From NCBI GenBank assembly GCA_035560005.1, contig DATMAN010000063.1, positions 1 through 64,000 of the forward strand: 64,000 bases of DNA. Reading direction: 5' to 3'. Shown here in pieces: positions 44,857 to 53,499 of the stretch. A model generated the notes under the pieces. That model ran no database searches. It was not told the DNA's origin and was given only the letters and a program-made list of their open reading frames with translations. The first letter of the stretch is position 1; each line of letters starts with the position of its first letter. The position numbers and the translations under genes are program-made. Source of the stretch: Burkholderiales bacterium (GTDB lineage: Bacteria > Pseudomonadota > Gammaproteobacteria > Burkholderiales > Eutrophovitaceae).

Positions 44857-45834
44857 TCATCGATTGATGATGCCCACAACTGTCATCGTCCTGCCCATCG
44901 CCGCGTTGCTCTGCTTCATATGCTCGGCAAACTGTCTCGCGTCGCCCCACAGCAGGCCGAAGCCGCGGCTCGCCATGAAGTCGCGATACTCCCTGGCCTC
45001 GTAGACCTTTTTCAGGGATGCCGCCAGCCGGTCGACGATCGGCTGCGGCATGCCTTTCGGCCCGGCCACCCCGCGCCATGCTCCCAGCGTCCAACCACTG
45101 GCGACGGCTTCCTGTAGCGTGGGCACGTCGGGAAACAAGGGGGCTCGCTTCGCGTCCATGATCGCCAGGCTCCTGACCTTGCCGGCCTCGATCAGCGAAC
45201 GCGCTTCCGGCAGCGAACACGGAACCACCTCGACGCCGCCCGCGACCAGATCGAGCAGGCCGGGCGCGGCGCCGTTGCTCGGCACCCAGGCCACCGACCC
45301 GGGATCGATCTTCTTGTCGGCGAGCAGGCCGAAGAACGACACGTGCCAGATGCACCCCTGTCCGCAGCCGGTGGCCTTGATCCGCCCGGGCCGCTTGCGG
45401 ATGTCGTCCAGCAGATCCTGCAGCGTCGCGTACTTCGAATCGGCCCGCACCTGCACGCCGGCCGGGTCGAAGTTCATCAGCGCGATCGGGGTGAAGTCAT
45501 CGGGCGTAAGCGGTGTCAGGCCCTGCCAGTGCAGCATCGCGATCTCGGTGGTGATGAAGCCGAGGGTGTAGCCGTCCGGCGGGGCGCTGGCCACGGCCTG
45601 ATGGCCGATGACGCCGTTGCCGCCGGTGCGATTGACCACGTTGATCGGCTGCCCGAGGTCCCTTTCCATCAGGCTGGCGATCATCCGCGCGATCGCGTCG
45701 GTTCCGCCGCCCGCGCCCCAAGGCACGACGATGGTGATCGGGCGCGACGGATAGTCCTTGCTGCCGCCGCAACCGGCAAGCGCCAGCAAGACGGCGCAAA
45801 ACGCCGCCAGCAGCCCGTTTCTCCTCCGAATCAT
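44857..45834 (-). CDS. Bug-family receptor, lipoprotein, second copy
   Basis: A paralogue of the adjacent receptor, 325 residues. It differs at the N-terminus, which is a lipoprotein signal (LLALAGCGG, Cys22). Shared landmarks are VPWGAGGGTDAIARMIASL, VVNRTGGNGVIGHQAVA and PDGYTLGFITTEIAMLHWQG. ATG 45834 follows GGAGAAG. The pair looks like a tandem duplication with a switch from soluble to membrane-anchored form, perhaps serving two ligands through one TctAB carrier. Confidence 0.93.
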   Translation of the reverse strand: MIRRRNGLLAAFCAVLLALAGCGGSKDYPSRPITIVVPWGAGGGTDAIARMIASLMERDLGQPINVVNRTGGNGVIGHQAVASAPPDGYTLGFITTEIAMLHWQGLTPLTPDDFTPIALMNFDPAGVQVRADSKYATLQDLLDDIRKRPGRIKATGCGQGCIWHVSFFGLLADKKIDPGSVAWVPSNGAAPGLLDLVAGGVEVVPCSLPEARSLIEAGKVRSLAIMDAKRAPLFPDVPTLQEAVASGWTLGAWRGVAGPKGMPQPIVDRLAASLKKVYEAREYRDFMASRGFGLLWGDARQFAEHMKQSNAAMGRTMTVVGIINR

Positions 45835-45872
45835 CGTGTGCTTCTCCTGCCTGGTCGTTCCCGGCGCGACCA

Positions 45873-45900
45873 AAAACAAGCGGCGCCTTCAGGCGCCGCG
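45873..45900 (-). terminator. rho-independent terminator of the depolymerase gene
   Basis: The stem GCGGCGCC/GGCGCCGC with a 4-base loop is followed on the minus strand by TTGTTTTTGG. It separates phaZ from the Bug-TctBA operon. Confidence 0.7.
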
Positions 45901-45960
45901 GGGGTTTTCGCGGATTGTATTGCAAGGCCGCCGCCTGAATCGAGCCCTTAACGAGGCTTT

Positions 45961-47217
45961 CTATCTCGCGAGGCGAAGGCGTCCGAGGGCGCGCTGCTGC
46001 CGTGTCTGCTGGAAAATGAACTCGCGGATCTGCGGGTAGATCGTTTCGCGGAACTTGCGGCCGCTGAAGATTCCATAGTGGCCGACACCTCTGGCCAGCA
46101 GGTGCCGCCGCCTCTCCGCCGGAATGGCCCTGCACAGGGCGTGCGCAGCTTCGGTCTGACCGTTGCCGGAGATGTCGTCCAGCTCGCCTTCGATCGTGAA
46201 CAGCGACGTCTGCGCGATGGCCTCGGGGCGCACCGGCTCACCACGCACCCGCCACTGGCCCTTCGGCAGCTGGAATTCCTGGAACACCACCTTGATCGTG
46301 TCCAGGTAGTACTCGGCGGGCATGTCGAGCACCGCGTTGTACTCGTCGTAGAAGCGGCGATGCGCCTCGGCCGATTCGCCATCGCCTCGCACCAGGTGCA
46401 TGTAGAACCTCCAGTGCGAATCGAGGTGCCGGTCGGGATTCATCGCCAGGAAGCTCGCGTGCTGCAGGAAGCCGGGGTAGACCTTGCGCATGAAGCCGGG
46501 GTAGTTGGGCGGCACGCGCATGATCACCTTGTCGGCGAACCAGGAATGCGGCCGGCCCTGGGCGAAATCGTTCACCGCGGTCGGATTGCGGCGGGTGTCG
46601 ATCGGCCCGCCCATCATGACCATGGTCCTCGGCAGGGCCGGATCGTCGCTCGCGGCCATCAGCGACACCGCCCCCAGTACCGGGACGGTGGGCTGGCACA
46701 CCGACATCACGTTCACGTCGGGGGCCAGAAAGCGGATGAATTCCCGGACATAGTCGACGTAGTCGTCGAGGTGGAACGGACCCCGCGGCAGCGGAACCAT
46801 CTTCGCGTCCACCCAGTCGGTGATCCACACGTCGAAGTCGGGCAGCGCGGTACGGACCGTATCGCGCAGCAGTGTCGCGAAGTGGCCGGACAGCGGCGCG
46901 ACGATCAGCAGCTTGGGGTGGGCATGTTTCGTTTCCTTGCGGAAGTGCAGCAGCTCGCAGAACGGTTTCGCGAGGGCGACCTCGCGCCGCACGACCACCG
47001 TTTCGCCATCGACGACGGTGTGCTCGATGTTCCACTGGGGCTTGGGATACCGCCGCAGCAGGCGCACGAACAGCTCGCTGCCCGCCGCGAGGGTGCGCGC
47101 GCCCGGCACATAGGCCAGAGGGCTGAAGGGGTGGGTGAAGAACTGCCTCGCCGCATCGGCCCAGACGACAGCCGGGGCCATGACGTTCTTATGAAACTCG
47201 TGCAACTGGTAGATCAT
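45961..47217 (-). CDS. phaZ: intracellular polyhydroxyalkanoate depolymerase
   Basis: Mobilises stored polyhydroxybutyrate at granules in the cytosol. The 418-residue protein matches the betaproteobacterial PhaZ1 type in length and lacks a signal peptide. Its nucleophile is a cysteine, Cys174 in VMSVCQPTVPVLGA, in place of the usual Ser; WITDWVDAKMVPLPRG near residue 134 and GVGHYGIFSGRKF (catalytic His near 383) are typical. No PHA synthase or phasin gene is nearby. The gene has its own terminator. Confidence 0.95.
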   Translation of the reverse strand: MIYQLHEFHKNVMAPAVVWADAARQFFTHPFSPLAYVPGARTLAAGSELFVRLLRRYPKPQWNIEHTVVDGETVVVRREVALAKPFCELLHFRKETKHAHPKLLIVAPLSGHFATLLRDTVRTALPDFDVWITDWVDAKMVPLPRGPFHLDDYVDYVREFIRFLAPDVNVMSVCQPTVPVLGAVSLMAASDDPALPRTMVMMGGPIDTRRNPTAVNDFAQGRPHSWFADKVIMRVPPNYPGFMRKVYPGFLQHASFLAMNPDRHLDSHWRFYMHLVRGDGESAEAHRRFYDEYNAVLDMPAEYYLDTIKVVFQEFQLPKGQWRVRGEPVRPEAIAQTSLFTIEGELDDISGNGQTEAAHALCRAIPAERRRHLLARGVGHYGIFSGRKFRETIYPQIREFIFQQTRQQRALGRLRLAR

Positions 47218-47373
47218 CGCCGATGTCTCCCACCCCCCTTGAAGCCGTGTTGCTTTTGTTCGGAGCTGAAACCTGCCGCTGTGTTGCGGCTGCCACGGCG
47301 CACCGCCGCGACTGTAAGGATTGTGTCATGAAGCGTCAAGGAGGTTCTCGACGCTGCCGGACCGCGGCTTTGG

Positions 47374-48354
47374 CTAGAGCGCCAGCGGCGGTTCGCCCAT
47401 CGCGCCCACCTGCTCCCTCAAGTGCAGGATGTGTTCCTCCCAGTAGCGGCGGGAGCCGAACCACGGAAAGGCGGCCGGAAAGGCCGGGTCGTCCCAGCGG
47501 CGGGCAAGCCAGGCGGCATAGTGGATCATCCGCATGGCGCGCAGGGTTTCGATGAGCCGCAGCTCGCGGTCGTCGAACTCGGCGAACTGTTCATAGCCGT
47601 CCAGTACATGGCGCAGCTGCCGCGCCATCGCCGACCGATCGCCCGACAACAGCATCCAGAGATCCTGCACGGCCGGTCCTGTCCGGCAATCGTCGAGATC
47701 GACGAAGTGCGGCCCGTCGTCGGTCCAGAGAATGTTTCCGGCATGGCAGTCGCCGTGCAGCCGGATCCGGCCGACGGGCCCGGCGCAATCGAACGCCGCG
47801 GCGCCCGCTTCGAGCGCCTTCGCGGTTACGGCACGATACGGCTCGACCAGGTCCGGCGGGACCTTTGCGCTCTCCAGCAAGAAAACGCGCGGCTCCTCGA
47901 TGAAGGACGCCAGGTCGAGCTCCGGCCGGTGCGCGAATCGCCTCGCGGCGCCAACCGCGTGAATGCGCCCCAGAAACCGGCCGATCCATTCGAGCACCTC
48001 GGGATCCTCCAGTTCGGGCGCCCGGCCGCCCCGGCGCGCAAAGAGCGAAAAGCGAAACCCTTCGTGCCGATGCAAGGTGGCGTTGCCGGGCGCCAGCGGA
48101 GCGACGACGGGAATCTCCGCGGCGGCCAGTTCGAGCGCGAAGGCGTGCTCTTCCAGAATCTGGTCATCGGTCCATCTTCCCGGACGGTAGAATTTGGCAA
48201 CCACCGGCGCGCCCTGCTCGATGCCGACCTGGTAGACGCGGTTCTCGTAGCTGTTGAGCGCAAGCAGCCGTCCGTCCACGCGCAGCCCGCAGGATTCGAC
48301 CGCGTCGAGGATCAGATCGGGAGTGAGCGCCGAGTACGGGTGTGCCGCTGGCAT
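47374..48354 (-). CDS. srkA: stress-response serine/threonine kinase, SrkA/YihE family
   Basis: APH-fold protein kinase of 326 residues, like E. coli SrkA (328). RIRLHGDCHAGNILW near residue 200 is the catalytic HGDxHxxN loop, and HFVDLDDCRTGPAVQDLW near 220 is the metal-binding DxD segment. SrkA counters the consequences of envelope and oxidative stress. ATG 48354 is chosen because the family begins with this Pro/Ala-rich lead into YSALTPDLILDAVES; no ribosome site is visible. It diverges from the exported hydrolase gene. Confidence 0.92.
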   Translation of the reverse strand: MPAAHPYSALTPDLILDAVESCGLRVDGRLLALNSYENRVYQVGIEQGAPVVAKFYRPGRWTDDQILEEHAFALELAAAEIPVVAPLAPGNATLHRHEGFRFSLFARRGGRAPELEDPEVLEWIGRFLGRIHAVGAARRFAHRPELDLASFIEEPRVFLLESAKVPPDLVEPYRAVTAKALEAGAAAFDCAGPVGRIRLHGDCHAGNILWTDDGPHFVDLDDCRTGPAVQDLWMLLSGDRSAMARQLRHVLDGYEQFAEFDDRELRLIETLRAMRMIHYAAWLARRWDDPAFPAAFPWFGSRRYWEEHILHLREQVGAMGEPPLAL

Positions 48355-48420
48355 CGCGCGATTGTATCGAGCCCTGCTCACCGGCAAGATTCCGGATTCA
48401 AAGCAAGACCGGAGAACGAA

Positions 48421-49458
48421 TTGAAGCCAGCAACGATCGCACTCGCCACGCTTCTTGTTTTCGCGGCGCTGACGTCATCGGCCGATGACGCGGCCATTCG
48501 CGAAGCCGCGAAGCGGCTCGTCACCGAGCATCTGATGATCGACTCGGATACGCCCGGAATCCGGCTCTATCTGCGCAACAAGCGCCTCCCCGGGTTGAAG
48601 TTCGCGGCGCAGCGCACGCTGCTCTATGTGCACGGCGCGACCTACCCGGCGGAGACCGCCTTCGATCTGCCGCTCGACGGCCTGTCGTGGATGGATTACA
48701 TCGCCGCGCACGGCTGGGACGTGTGGCTGGTGGACCTGCGCGGCTACGGGCGCTCGACGCGCCCGCCCGAGATGGACCAGCCGCCCGAAGCCAATCCGCC
48801 GATCGTCACAACCGACGTGGCGATCCGCGACGTCTGCGCCGCGGTGAACTTCATTCTTCGCCGTCGCGGCGTGGACCGGCTCGCCCTGCTCGGCTGGTCG
48901 TGGGGCACCACCATCATGGGCGGGTACACCGCATCCAGTAACGACAAGGTATACCGGCTCGTGCTTTACGCTCCGCTGTGGCTGCGCACCACACCCTCGC
49001 AGATCGCCTCGGGCGGTGGGCCGCTCGGCGCGTACCGCACCGTGACCCGCGAAGCCGCTCGTAAACGCTGGCTGGCTGGCGTGCCCGAAGACAAGGTCGC
49101 GAGCCTCATCCCGGCGGGGTGGTTCGAGCAATGGGCGCAGGCGACCTGGGCGACCGATCCGAAAAGCCGGGATAGCGGACTGCTGCGTGCGCCCAACGGC
49201 GTCATCCTGGACGCCCGCAACTACTGGATGCAGGGCAAGCCGCTGTACGATCCGGCGCAGATCCGCGTGCCCACGCTCATCGTGCACGCCGAATGGGACC
49301 AGGACACGCCGCTGTACATGGCCCAGGCCGTGTTCGAGAAACTCGCCAATGCGCCTTACCGGCGCTGGGTCGAGATCGGCGAAGGCACCCACAGCCTCAT
49401 CATGGAAAAGAACCGCTGGCAGCTCTTCCGCGAGGTCCAGCTCTTCCTCGACGAATAG
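48421..49458 (+). CDS. exported alpha/beta hydrolase
   Basis: Alpha/beta-hydrolase-fold protein of 345 residues with a Sec signal peptide (KPATIALATLLVFAALTSSA). TLLYVHGATYPAE near residue 68 is the oxyanion loop, LLGWSWGTTIMGGY near 158 has the nucleophile Ser, HAEWDQDTPLY near 286 the Asp, and GEGTHSLIMEK near 322 the His. The start is TTG 48421 behind GGAGA; an upstream long frame crosses the srkA gene and is not real. Substrate unknown. Confidence 0.85.
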   Translation: MKPATIALATLLVFAALTSSADDAAIREAAKRLVTEHLMIDSDTPGIRLYLRNKRLPGLKFAAQRTLLYVHGATYPAETAFDLPLDGLSWMDYIAAHGWDVWLVDLRGYGRSTRPPEMDQPPEANPPIVTTDVAIRDVCAAVNFILRRRGVDRLALLGWSWGTTIMGGYTASSNDKVYRLVLYAPLWLRTTPSQIASGGGPLGAYRTVTREAARKRWLAGVPEDKVASLIPAGWFEQWAQATWATDPKSRDSGLLRAPNGVILDARNYWMQGKPLYDPAQIRVPTLIVHAEWDQDTPLYMAQAVFEKLANAPYRRWVEIGEGTHSLIMEKNRWQLFREVQLFLDE

Positions 49459-49514
49459 GGTCAAGAAGATTCTCACCCCGAAGGACGCGGGGGCGGCAAT
49501 CCTGTAGAGCAGGC

Positions 49515-49566
49515 CGCCGAGGCACAACGACACAAGGGAGCGTGCCGTCGTGCTTTCGTGGTTCGC
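49515..49566. repeat. hairpin-forming intergenic repeat, copy 8
   Basis: GGCACAACGACACAAGG and CCGTCGTGCTTTCGTGG form imperfect inverted arms. It lies in the short gap between two convergent genes. Confidence 0.5.
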
Positions 49567-49575
49567 TCTTGCCCT

Positions 49576-50652
49576 TCAGATGTCCACCGCATCTCCCGCG
49601 TCCTCTGCGGTGCCAGGCGCAGCGGGTTGAACGGTGTCGAGAACGGCGACACGATCGAGGCGGACTTCCGCGAGCAGATCGAGGATGCTCCGGGCGACTT
49701 CGTCGAGGTCGTCGGCCGGGCCGAGCGCCCAGCGGTACTCTTCGACGAAAGATTCGTCCAGGGGCGAAGTCAGTCGCACGCGCACGGTCGCATCGGAATG
49801 GGCCGCCACGCAAACGTCCGGATCGCCGAAGCGGGAACGCGCCCTGCGCAGCGCGTTGCTCACGAAAAGCTGAAAGCCCAGCTCGGCCCGCGCGAAGGAC
49901 CCGGCGTGCGCCGCGCGTACAAAGCCCATCGGCGGCCGCGGGATCGGCAGCACGGTCGCGGCCCGGGTGGACAACTGTTTGGCCAGCGTGCGGGTGAACG
50001 GAATACCCCAGCGGCCGATCGCGCCGGCCGTCTCCAGAAAGGTCGGAGCATCCGCGCGGGTGACTGCCGCGCCCGGCAGGAATCGCAGATCCACCTGATC
50101 CTCCCCGGTGTGCAGCACGATGTCCTCCGGCTCCAGCGCGAGCGGCCCCAGCTCGACGGGCTCATCGGATTGTGCGATCCGCAACAGCGCGGTCCACGAC
50201 ACCGCCTCGAGCGAGGCCCGCGAAGTCAGGGCGTTGGAAAAGCCGAAGTTCCTGACCGGGCCGAGCGCTCCGGCCGCCTCGAATACGCGGGTCAGTTCCG
50301 CAGCATCGCCAACCGCCGAGGGCACGACGGCGCCGGCCTCACCCCCGGTCACGACCACGATGGGAATCGCGAACAGCCGGATCTGCGCGCCGTCGGCCTG
50401 CAGCCGGCGCACGAGGGCCGAGTCCACTGCCTCGAGCAGGGTGCGGCAGATGGCGGCGCAAGGCGCCTCGCGTATCGCCTCCTGCACCAGATCCGCCCGC
50501 GCCTCGGCCAACAGGCGGGCCACGGCTTGTTCCAGCGACTTGTCCGGTTCGTCGTGTTGCGATGCAGGAGTCTGTGCCAGGCGTTGTGCGAGCGCCACCA
50601 GCGGCGAAGCGCTGGTCGCGCTGTAACGACGTGGATCGGGAAGAATTCTCAT
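49576..50652 (-). CDS. conserved-looking protein of unknown function
   Basis: Not recognised. The 358-residue protein is cytosolic, with no signal peptide or membrane helix, and rich in Ala, Leu and Arg. Residues 85-110 (RLFAIPIVVVTGGEAGAVV), 130-160 (PVRNFGFSNALTS) and 190-215 (DIVLHTGEDQVDLRFLPGAA) look like structured core. The C-terminal part has DDLDEVARSILDLLAEVRLD, a probable amphipathic helix. It stands alone, convergent with the hydrolase gene and divergent from the amidohydrolase gene. Codon use matches the neighbours, so it is probably real. Confidence 0.7.
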   Translation of the reverse strand: MRILPDPRRYSATSASPLVALAQRLAQTPASQHDEPDKSLEQAVARLLAEARADLVQEAIREAPCAAICRTLLEAVDSALVRRLQADGAQIRLFAIPIVVVTGGEAGAVVPSAVGDAAELTRVFEAAGALGPVRNFGFSNALTSRASLEAVSWTALLRIAQSDEPVELGPLALEPEDIVLHTGEDQVDLRFLPGAAVTRADAPTFLETAGAIGRWGIPFTRTLAKQLSTRAATVLPIPRPPMGFVRAAHAGSFARAELGFQLFVSNALRRARSRFGDPDVCVAAHSDATVRVRLTSPLDESFVEEYRWALGPADDLDEVARSILDLLAEVRLDRVAVLDTVQPAAPGTAEDAGDAVDI

Positions 50653-50754
50653 GGATCTCGGCGCGCGATTCTAACAGGCGAAACATCGGCGTCTGCCGTG
50701 GCGCAGCGCAGGCATTTCTTGAACTCGGTAGCAACAAGCGCTACAAAGGAAGGA

Positions 50755-50799
50755 GTGATCGCCAGCGGCGCGCGAAGTACCTCGCCGAGCGGCGATCAC
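50755..50799 (+). promoter_or_regulatory. stem-loop in the amidohydrolase leader
   Basis: GTGATCGCC (50755-50763) and GGCGATCAC (50791-50799) are perfect inverted arms around a 27-base loop that itself can pair. It ends 37 bp before the ATG and has no T run, so it could be a leader structure or an operator. Confidence 0.4.
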
Positions 50800-50836
50800 C
50801 ACTCGCGAGTAAAACCTTTATGGGGGAGTTCACCAA

Positions 50837-52351
50837 ATGTGGTTGAGCGATAAAGAACGCAAGGAAATAACGACGGCCGACGAACTCGACATCGGGTTCA
50901 GCTCGCCGGTTCCGACGCAGGTCGTGTCCAACGGCGAGTACAACCCGCCACCGCAGACCGAAAAACAGCGGCAGGTCGAAGGCCGGATCAAGGAGCTTGC
51001 GGACCAGTATGCCCGCAAGCTCAACATGGACCGCCGTCAGTTCCTGAAGACCGCTTCGGGGATGGCGGTGGCCTTCCTGGCGATGAACCAGGTCTTCGGT
51101 CCCGTCTGGGACGTGTCCGAAGCGGAAGCCGCCGATCTCGACATGGCCAACGAGCGCGCCAAGGCGCTGAAGGGTCAGTTCATCTTCGACGATCAGACCC
51201 ACTTCGTGCGCGACGACTTCGACAAGGAAGGCCTGCTGGGGCTGGGCAAGTACGCCGCCGAGCACTGGAACCCGGACATGCTGAAGGACATGCCGCTGGT
51301 GTTGCAGCGCTACAAGTTCCAGAACTACCTGAAGGAAGTCTATCTGGACAGCGACACCAAGGTCGCGCTCCTGTCCTCGGCGCCGTTCGACGATCCCGAC
51401 TGGTGGCTGCTGATGAACGATCAGATCGTGGCGGCCCGTCAGGCCATCAACAAGGTGGCGGGATCGCGCCGCATGTTCGCGCACACGGTGGTCACGCCCG
51501 GCCAGGGCAACTGGATGGAGGAGCAGGTCGAGCGCGGCATCGCGGAGTTCAAGCCGGACTCCTGGAAGTGCTACACGATCGGCGATCCGCTGGCGCCTTC
51601 GTCCAGAGGCACGGCCTGGCGGCTGGACGACGAGAAGCTGGTCTACCCGTGGTATGAAAAGGCGGTCAAGGCCGGCATCAACACGATCTGCATCCACAAG
51701 GGCCTGCTGCCGCGCGACTACGAGCAGTCCTGGCCGGGCGTGTGGAAGCACGCCACGGTGGACGACGTCCTGAAGGCGGCGAAGGACTGGCCGCAGATCA
51801 ACTTCGTCATCTATCACGGCGCACTGCGCATGTTCCTCGAGGACCCGGCCTATACGCTGGACAACTTCGAGAAAACCGGCCGCATCGACTGGACCACGGA
51901 CGTCTGCGAACTGGCCTCCAAGCACGGCTTGAAGAACGTCTACGCCGAACTCGGCACGACCTTCGCCACCTGTGCGGTCGCCAGCCCGCGGCTGGCCGGT
52001 GCGATGATCGGCCAGTTCGTCAACGAGATGGGCGAGGACCACGTGGTCTGGGGCACCGACTCGGTGTGGTACGGCAGCCCGCAGTGGCAGATCGAAGCCA
52101 TGCGCCGTCTGGAAATCCCCGAGGACATCATGAAGAAGATGGGCTGGAAGAAGAAGCTCGGCGGCCCGGACAGCAAGGTCAAGCGCATGATCTTCGGCGA
52201 GAACTCGGCGCGCATCTACAAGTACAAGATCCAGTCCGAGTACGAGGACCTCACGCACGATCAACTGGCGCTGATGAAGCAGATGTACGAATCCGAGGGC
52301 GTGACGCGCAACAACGTCGCCTACGGCTACGTACACAAGCGCAGCGCGTAG
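50837..52351 (+). CDS. Tat-type amidohydrolase-family (TIM barrel) protein
   Basis: Metal-dependent hydrolase/decarboxylase of the amidohydrolase-2 family, 504 residues. It has an unusual N-terminus: about 63 mostly polar residues precede a twin-arginine signal, MDRRQFLKTASGMAVAFLAM (from Met64). The barrel starts at FIFDDQTHF (residues 116-123), where the usual DxHxH has Gln120 in place of the first His; FVIYHGALR near residue 335 and VVWGTDSVWYGSP near 404 keep the later His and Asp. Start ATG 50837 has GGGGGAG; a shorter start at Met64 would give a normal Tat leader. A strong terminator follows, so it is monocistronic. The substrate is unknown. Confidence 0.83.
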   Translation: MWLSDKERKEITTADELDIGFSSPVPTQVVSNGEYNPPPQTEKQRQVEGRIKELADQYARKLNMDRRQFLKTASGMAVAFLAMNQVFGPVWDVSEAEAADLDMANERAKALKGQFIFDDQTHFVRDDFDKEGLLGLGKYAAEHWNPDMLKDMPLVLQRYKFQNYLKEVYLDSDTKVALLSSAPFDDPDWWLLMNDQIVAARQAINKVAGSRRMFAHTVVTPGQGNWMEEQVERGIAEFKPDSWKCYTIGDPLAPSSRGTAWRLDDEKLVYPWYEKAVKAGINTICIHKGLLPRDYEQSWPGVWKHATVDDVLKAAKDWPQINFVIYHGALRMFLEDPAYTLDNFEKTGRIDWTTDVCELASKHGLKNVYAELGTTFATCAVASPRLAGAMIGQFVNEMGEDHVVWGTDSVWYGSPQWQIEAMRRLEIPEDIMKKMGWKKKLGGPDSKVKRMIFGENSARIYKYKIQSEYEDLTHDQLALMKQMYESEGVTRNNVAYGYVHKRSA

Positions 52352-52375
52352 CAGCATTCATCGCTGCACCCTCCA

Positions 52376-52407
52376 GAGGGGAGCCCAACGGCTCCCCTCT
52401 TTTTTTG
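52376..52407 (+). terminator. rho-independent terminator of the amidohydrolase gene
   Basis: The 11-base stem AGAGGGGAGCC/GGCTCCCCTCT with loop CAAC is followed by seven T, 24 bp after the stop codon. Confidence 0.93.
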
Positions 52408-52466
52408 ACTGAATCACGCATCGAGGGTCCGCAAAAGCTGTGGAGGAAACGTGCTTCCGGATAGCC

Positions 52467-52547
52467 CACCACATAGGGACAAAGGACACAAACTACTCAA
52501 GGTCGATCGGGAAACTTCGTGTTTCTTTGTGTCTTCGTGTCTTGGTG
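52467..52547. repeat. hairpin-forming intergenic repeat, copy 9
   Basis: The clearest copy. The left arm CACCACATAGGGACAAAGG (then ACACAAA) pairs imperfectly with the right arm, which includes CTTTGTGTCTTCGTGTCTTG. It lies between the amidohydrolase terminator and the SRPBCC gene. Confidence 0.65.
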
Positions 52548-52584
52548 ATGAGTTTTCGGCGGTGAGGGGTATGATGAAGCGCGT

Positions 52585-53013
52585 ATGCTGATCCGCCAGT
52601 CGGTGGTGCTGCCTGCGCCGCCAGGCAGGCTCTACGAGATGTATCTCGACTCCCGCGAGCACGCGAAGATCATCGACGCGCACGCGCGCATCGTGCCGAA
52701 ACCCGGCGGCCGCTTCAGCGCCTGGGGTGGCGAGATCTCCGGCACCATCCTGCAACTCGTGCCCGGGCGGCTGATCGTGCAGTCGTGGCGCGCATCGGAC
52801 TGGAACAAGGCCGATCCGGACTCGACGCTGATCCTCTCTTTCCATCGCGACAGGAGGGGCGGGCGCATCGAACTCACTCACGTCAACGTGCCGCCGCGAC
52901 ACCTCGCGGGCGTGCGCCGCGGCTGGCGCGCGTTCTACTGGAGGCCGTGTGGCGCGCCCTGCTGCAGCGCTGAGGGCGTCTTGCGCAGGCATCTCGCATT
53001 TGCAACTTTCTGA
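52585..53013 (+). CDS. SRPBCC-domain protein with a C-terminal frameshift
   Basis: Small START/Bet-v1-fold protein, probably a ligand-binding or Aha1-like protein. The open frame gives 142 residues; LPAPPGRLYEMYLDSREHAKI near residue 9 and GVRRGWRAFYWRP near 109 are typical. After FYWRP the sequence loses family character, but removing one TG from TGTG at 52948-52951 gives PWRALLQR and a stop at 52971-52973, the expected end. A 2-bp slippage insertion is therefore likely. The core domain is intact, so the product may still fold. Confidence 0.75.
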   Translation: MLIRQSVVLPAPPGRLYEMYLDSREHAKIIDAHARIVPKPGGRFSAWGGEISGTILQLVPGRLIVQSWRASDWNKADPDSTLILSFHRDRRGGRIELTHVNVPPRHLAGVRRGWRAFYWRPCGAPCCSAEGVLRRHLAFATF

Positions 53014-53028
53014 ACATCGCACTCCGGT

Positions 53029-53499
53029 ATGGCGAACCAGAGCGCGGGTGTTCTTCTCTACCGCCGGCGAGGCGCCGATGTCGAGGTGCTGCTCGCCCAT
53101 CCCGGCGGCCCGTTCTGGGCGCGCAAGGACCAAGGCGCGTGGTCGATCCCCAAAGGCGAGTTCGACGACAGTGAGGAACCGCTCGCCGCGGCCAGGCGCG
53201 AGTTCCAGGAGGAAACCGGCTTCGCGCTGGACGGCGCCTTCCTCGCGCTGGCTCCACGCCGGCAGAAGAGCGGCAAGATCATCCACGCGTTCGCCCTGGA
53301 ACGGGATCTCGACCCCAGTGCGGCGCGCAGCAACTTTTTCACGATGGAGTGGCCGCGCGGCTCCGGCCAGACCGTGGAGTTTCCGGAAGTCGACCGCGTC
53401 GCGTGGTTCCCGCTGCACGAAGCGCGCAGGCGCATACAGCCGGGGCAGCGTGCGTTTCTCGACGAGCTTTCCGATCGCCTGGGCCTGCGAGGCCGATAG
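53029..53499 (+). CDS. Nudix hydrolase
   Basis: Hydrolyses a nucleoside diphosphate linked to another group; 156 residues. The complete Nudix box runs from GEFDDSEEPLAAARREF to QEETGF near residues 44-66. The form SAGVLLYRRRGADVEVLLAHPGGP with WSIPKGE matches the YfcD/diadenosine-type subgroup. It lies 16 bp after the SRPBCC frame. The 237-bp gap that follows shows no firm promoter. Confidence 0.93.
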   Translation: MANQSAGVLLYRRRGADVEVLLAHPGGPFWARKDQGAWSIPKGEFDDSEEPLAAARREFQEETGFALDGAFLALAPRRQKSGKIIHAFALERDLDPSAARSNFFTMEWPRGSGQTVEFPEVDRVAWFPLHEARRRIQPGQRAFLDELSDRLGLRGR

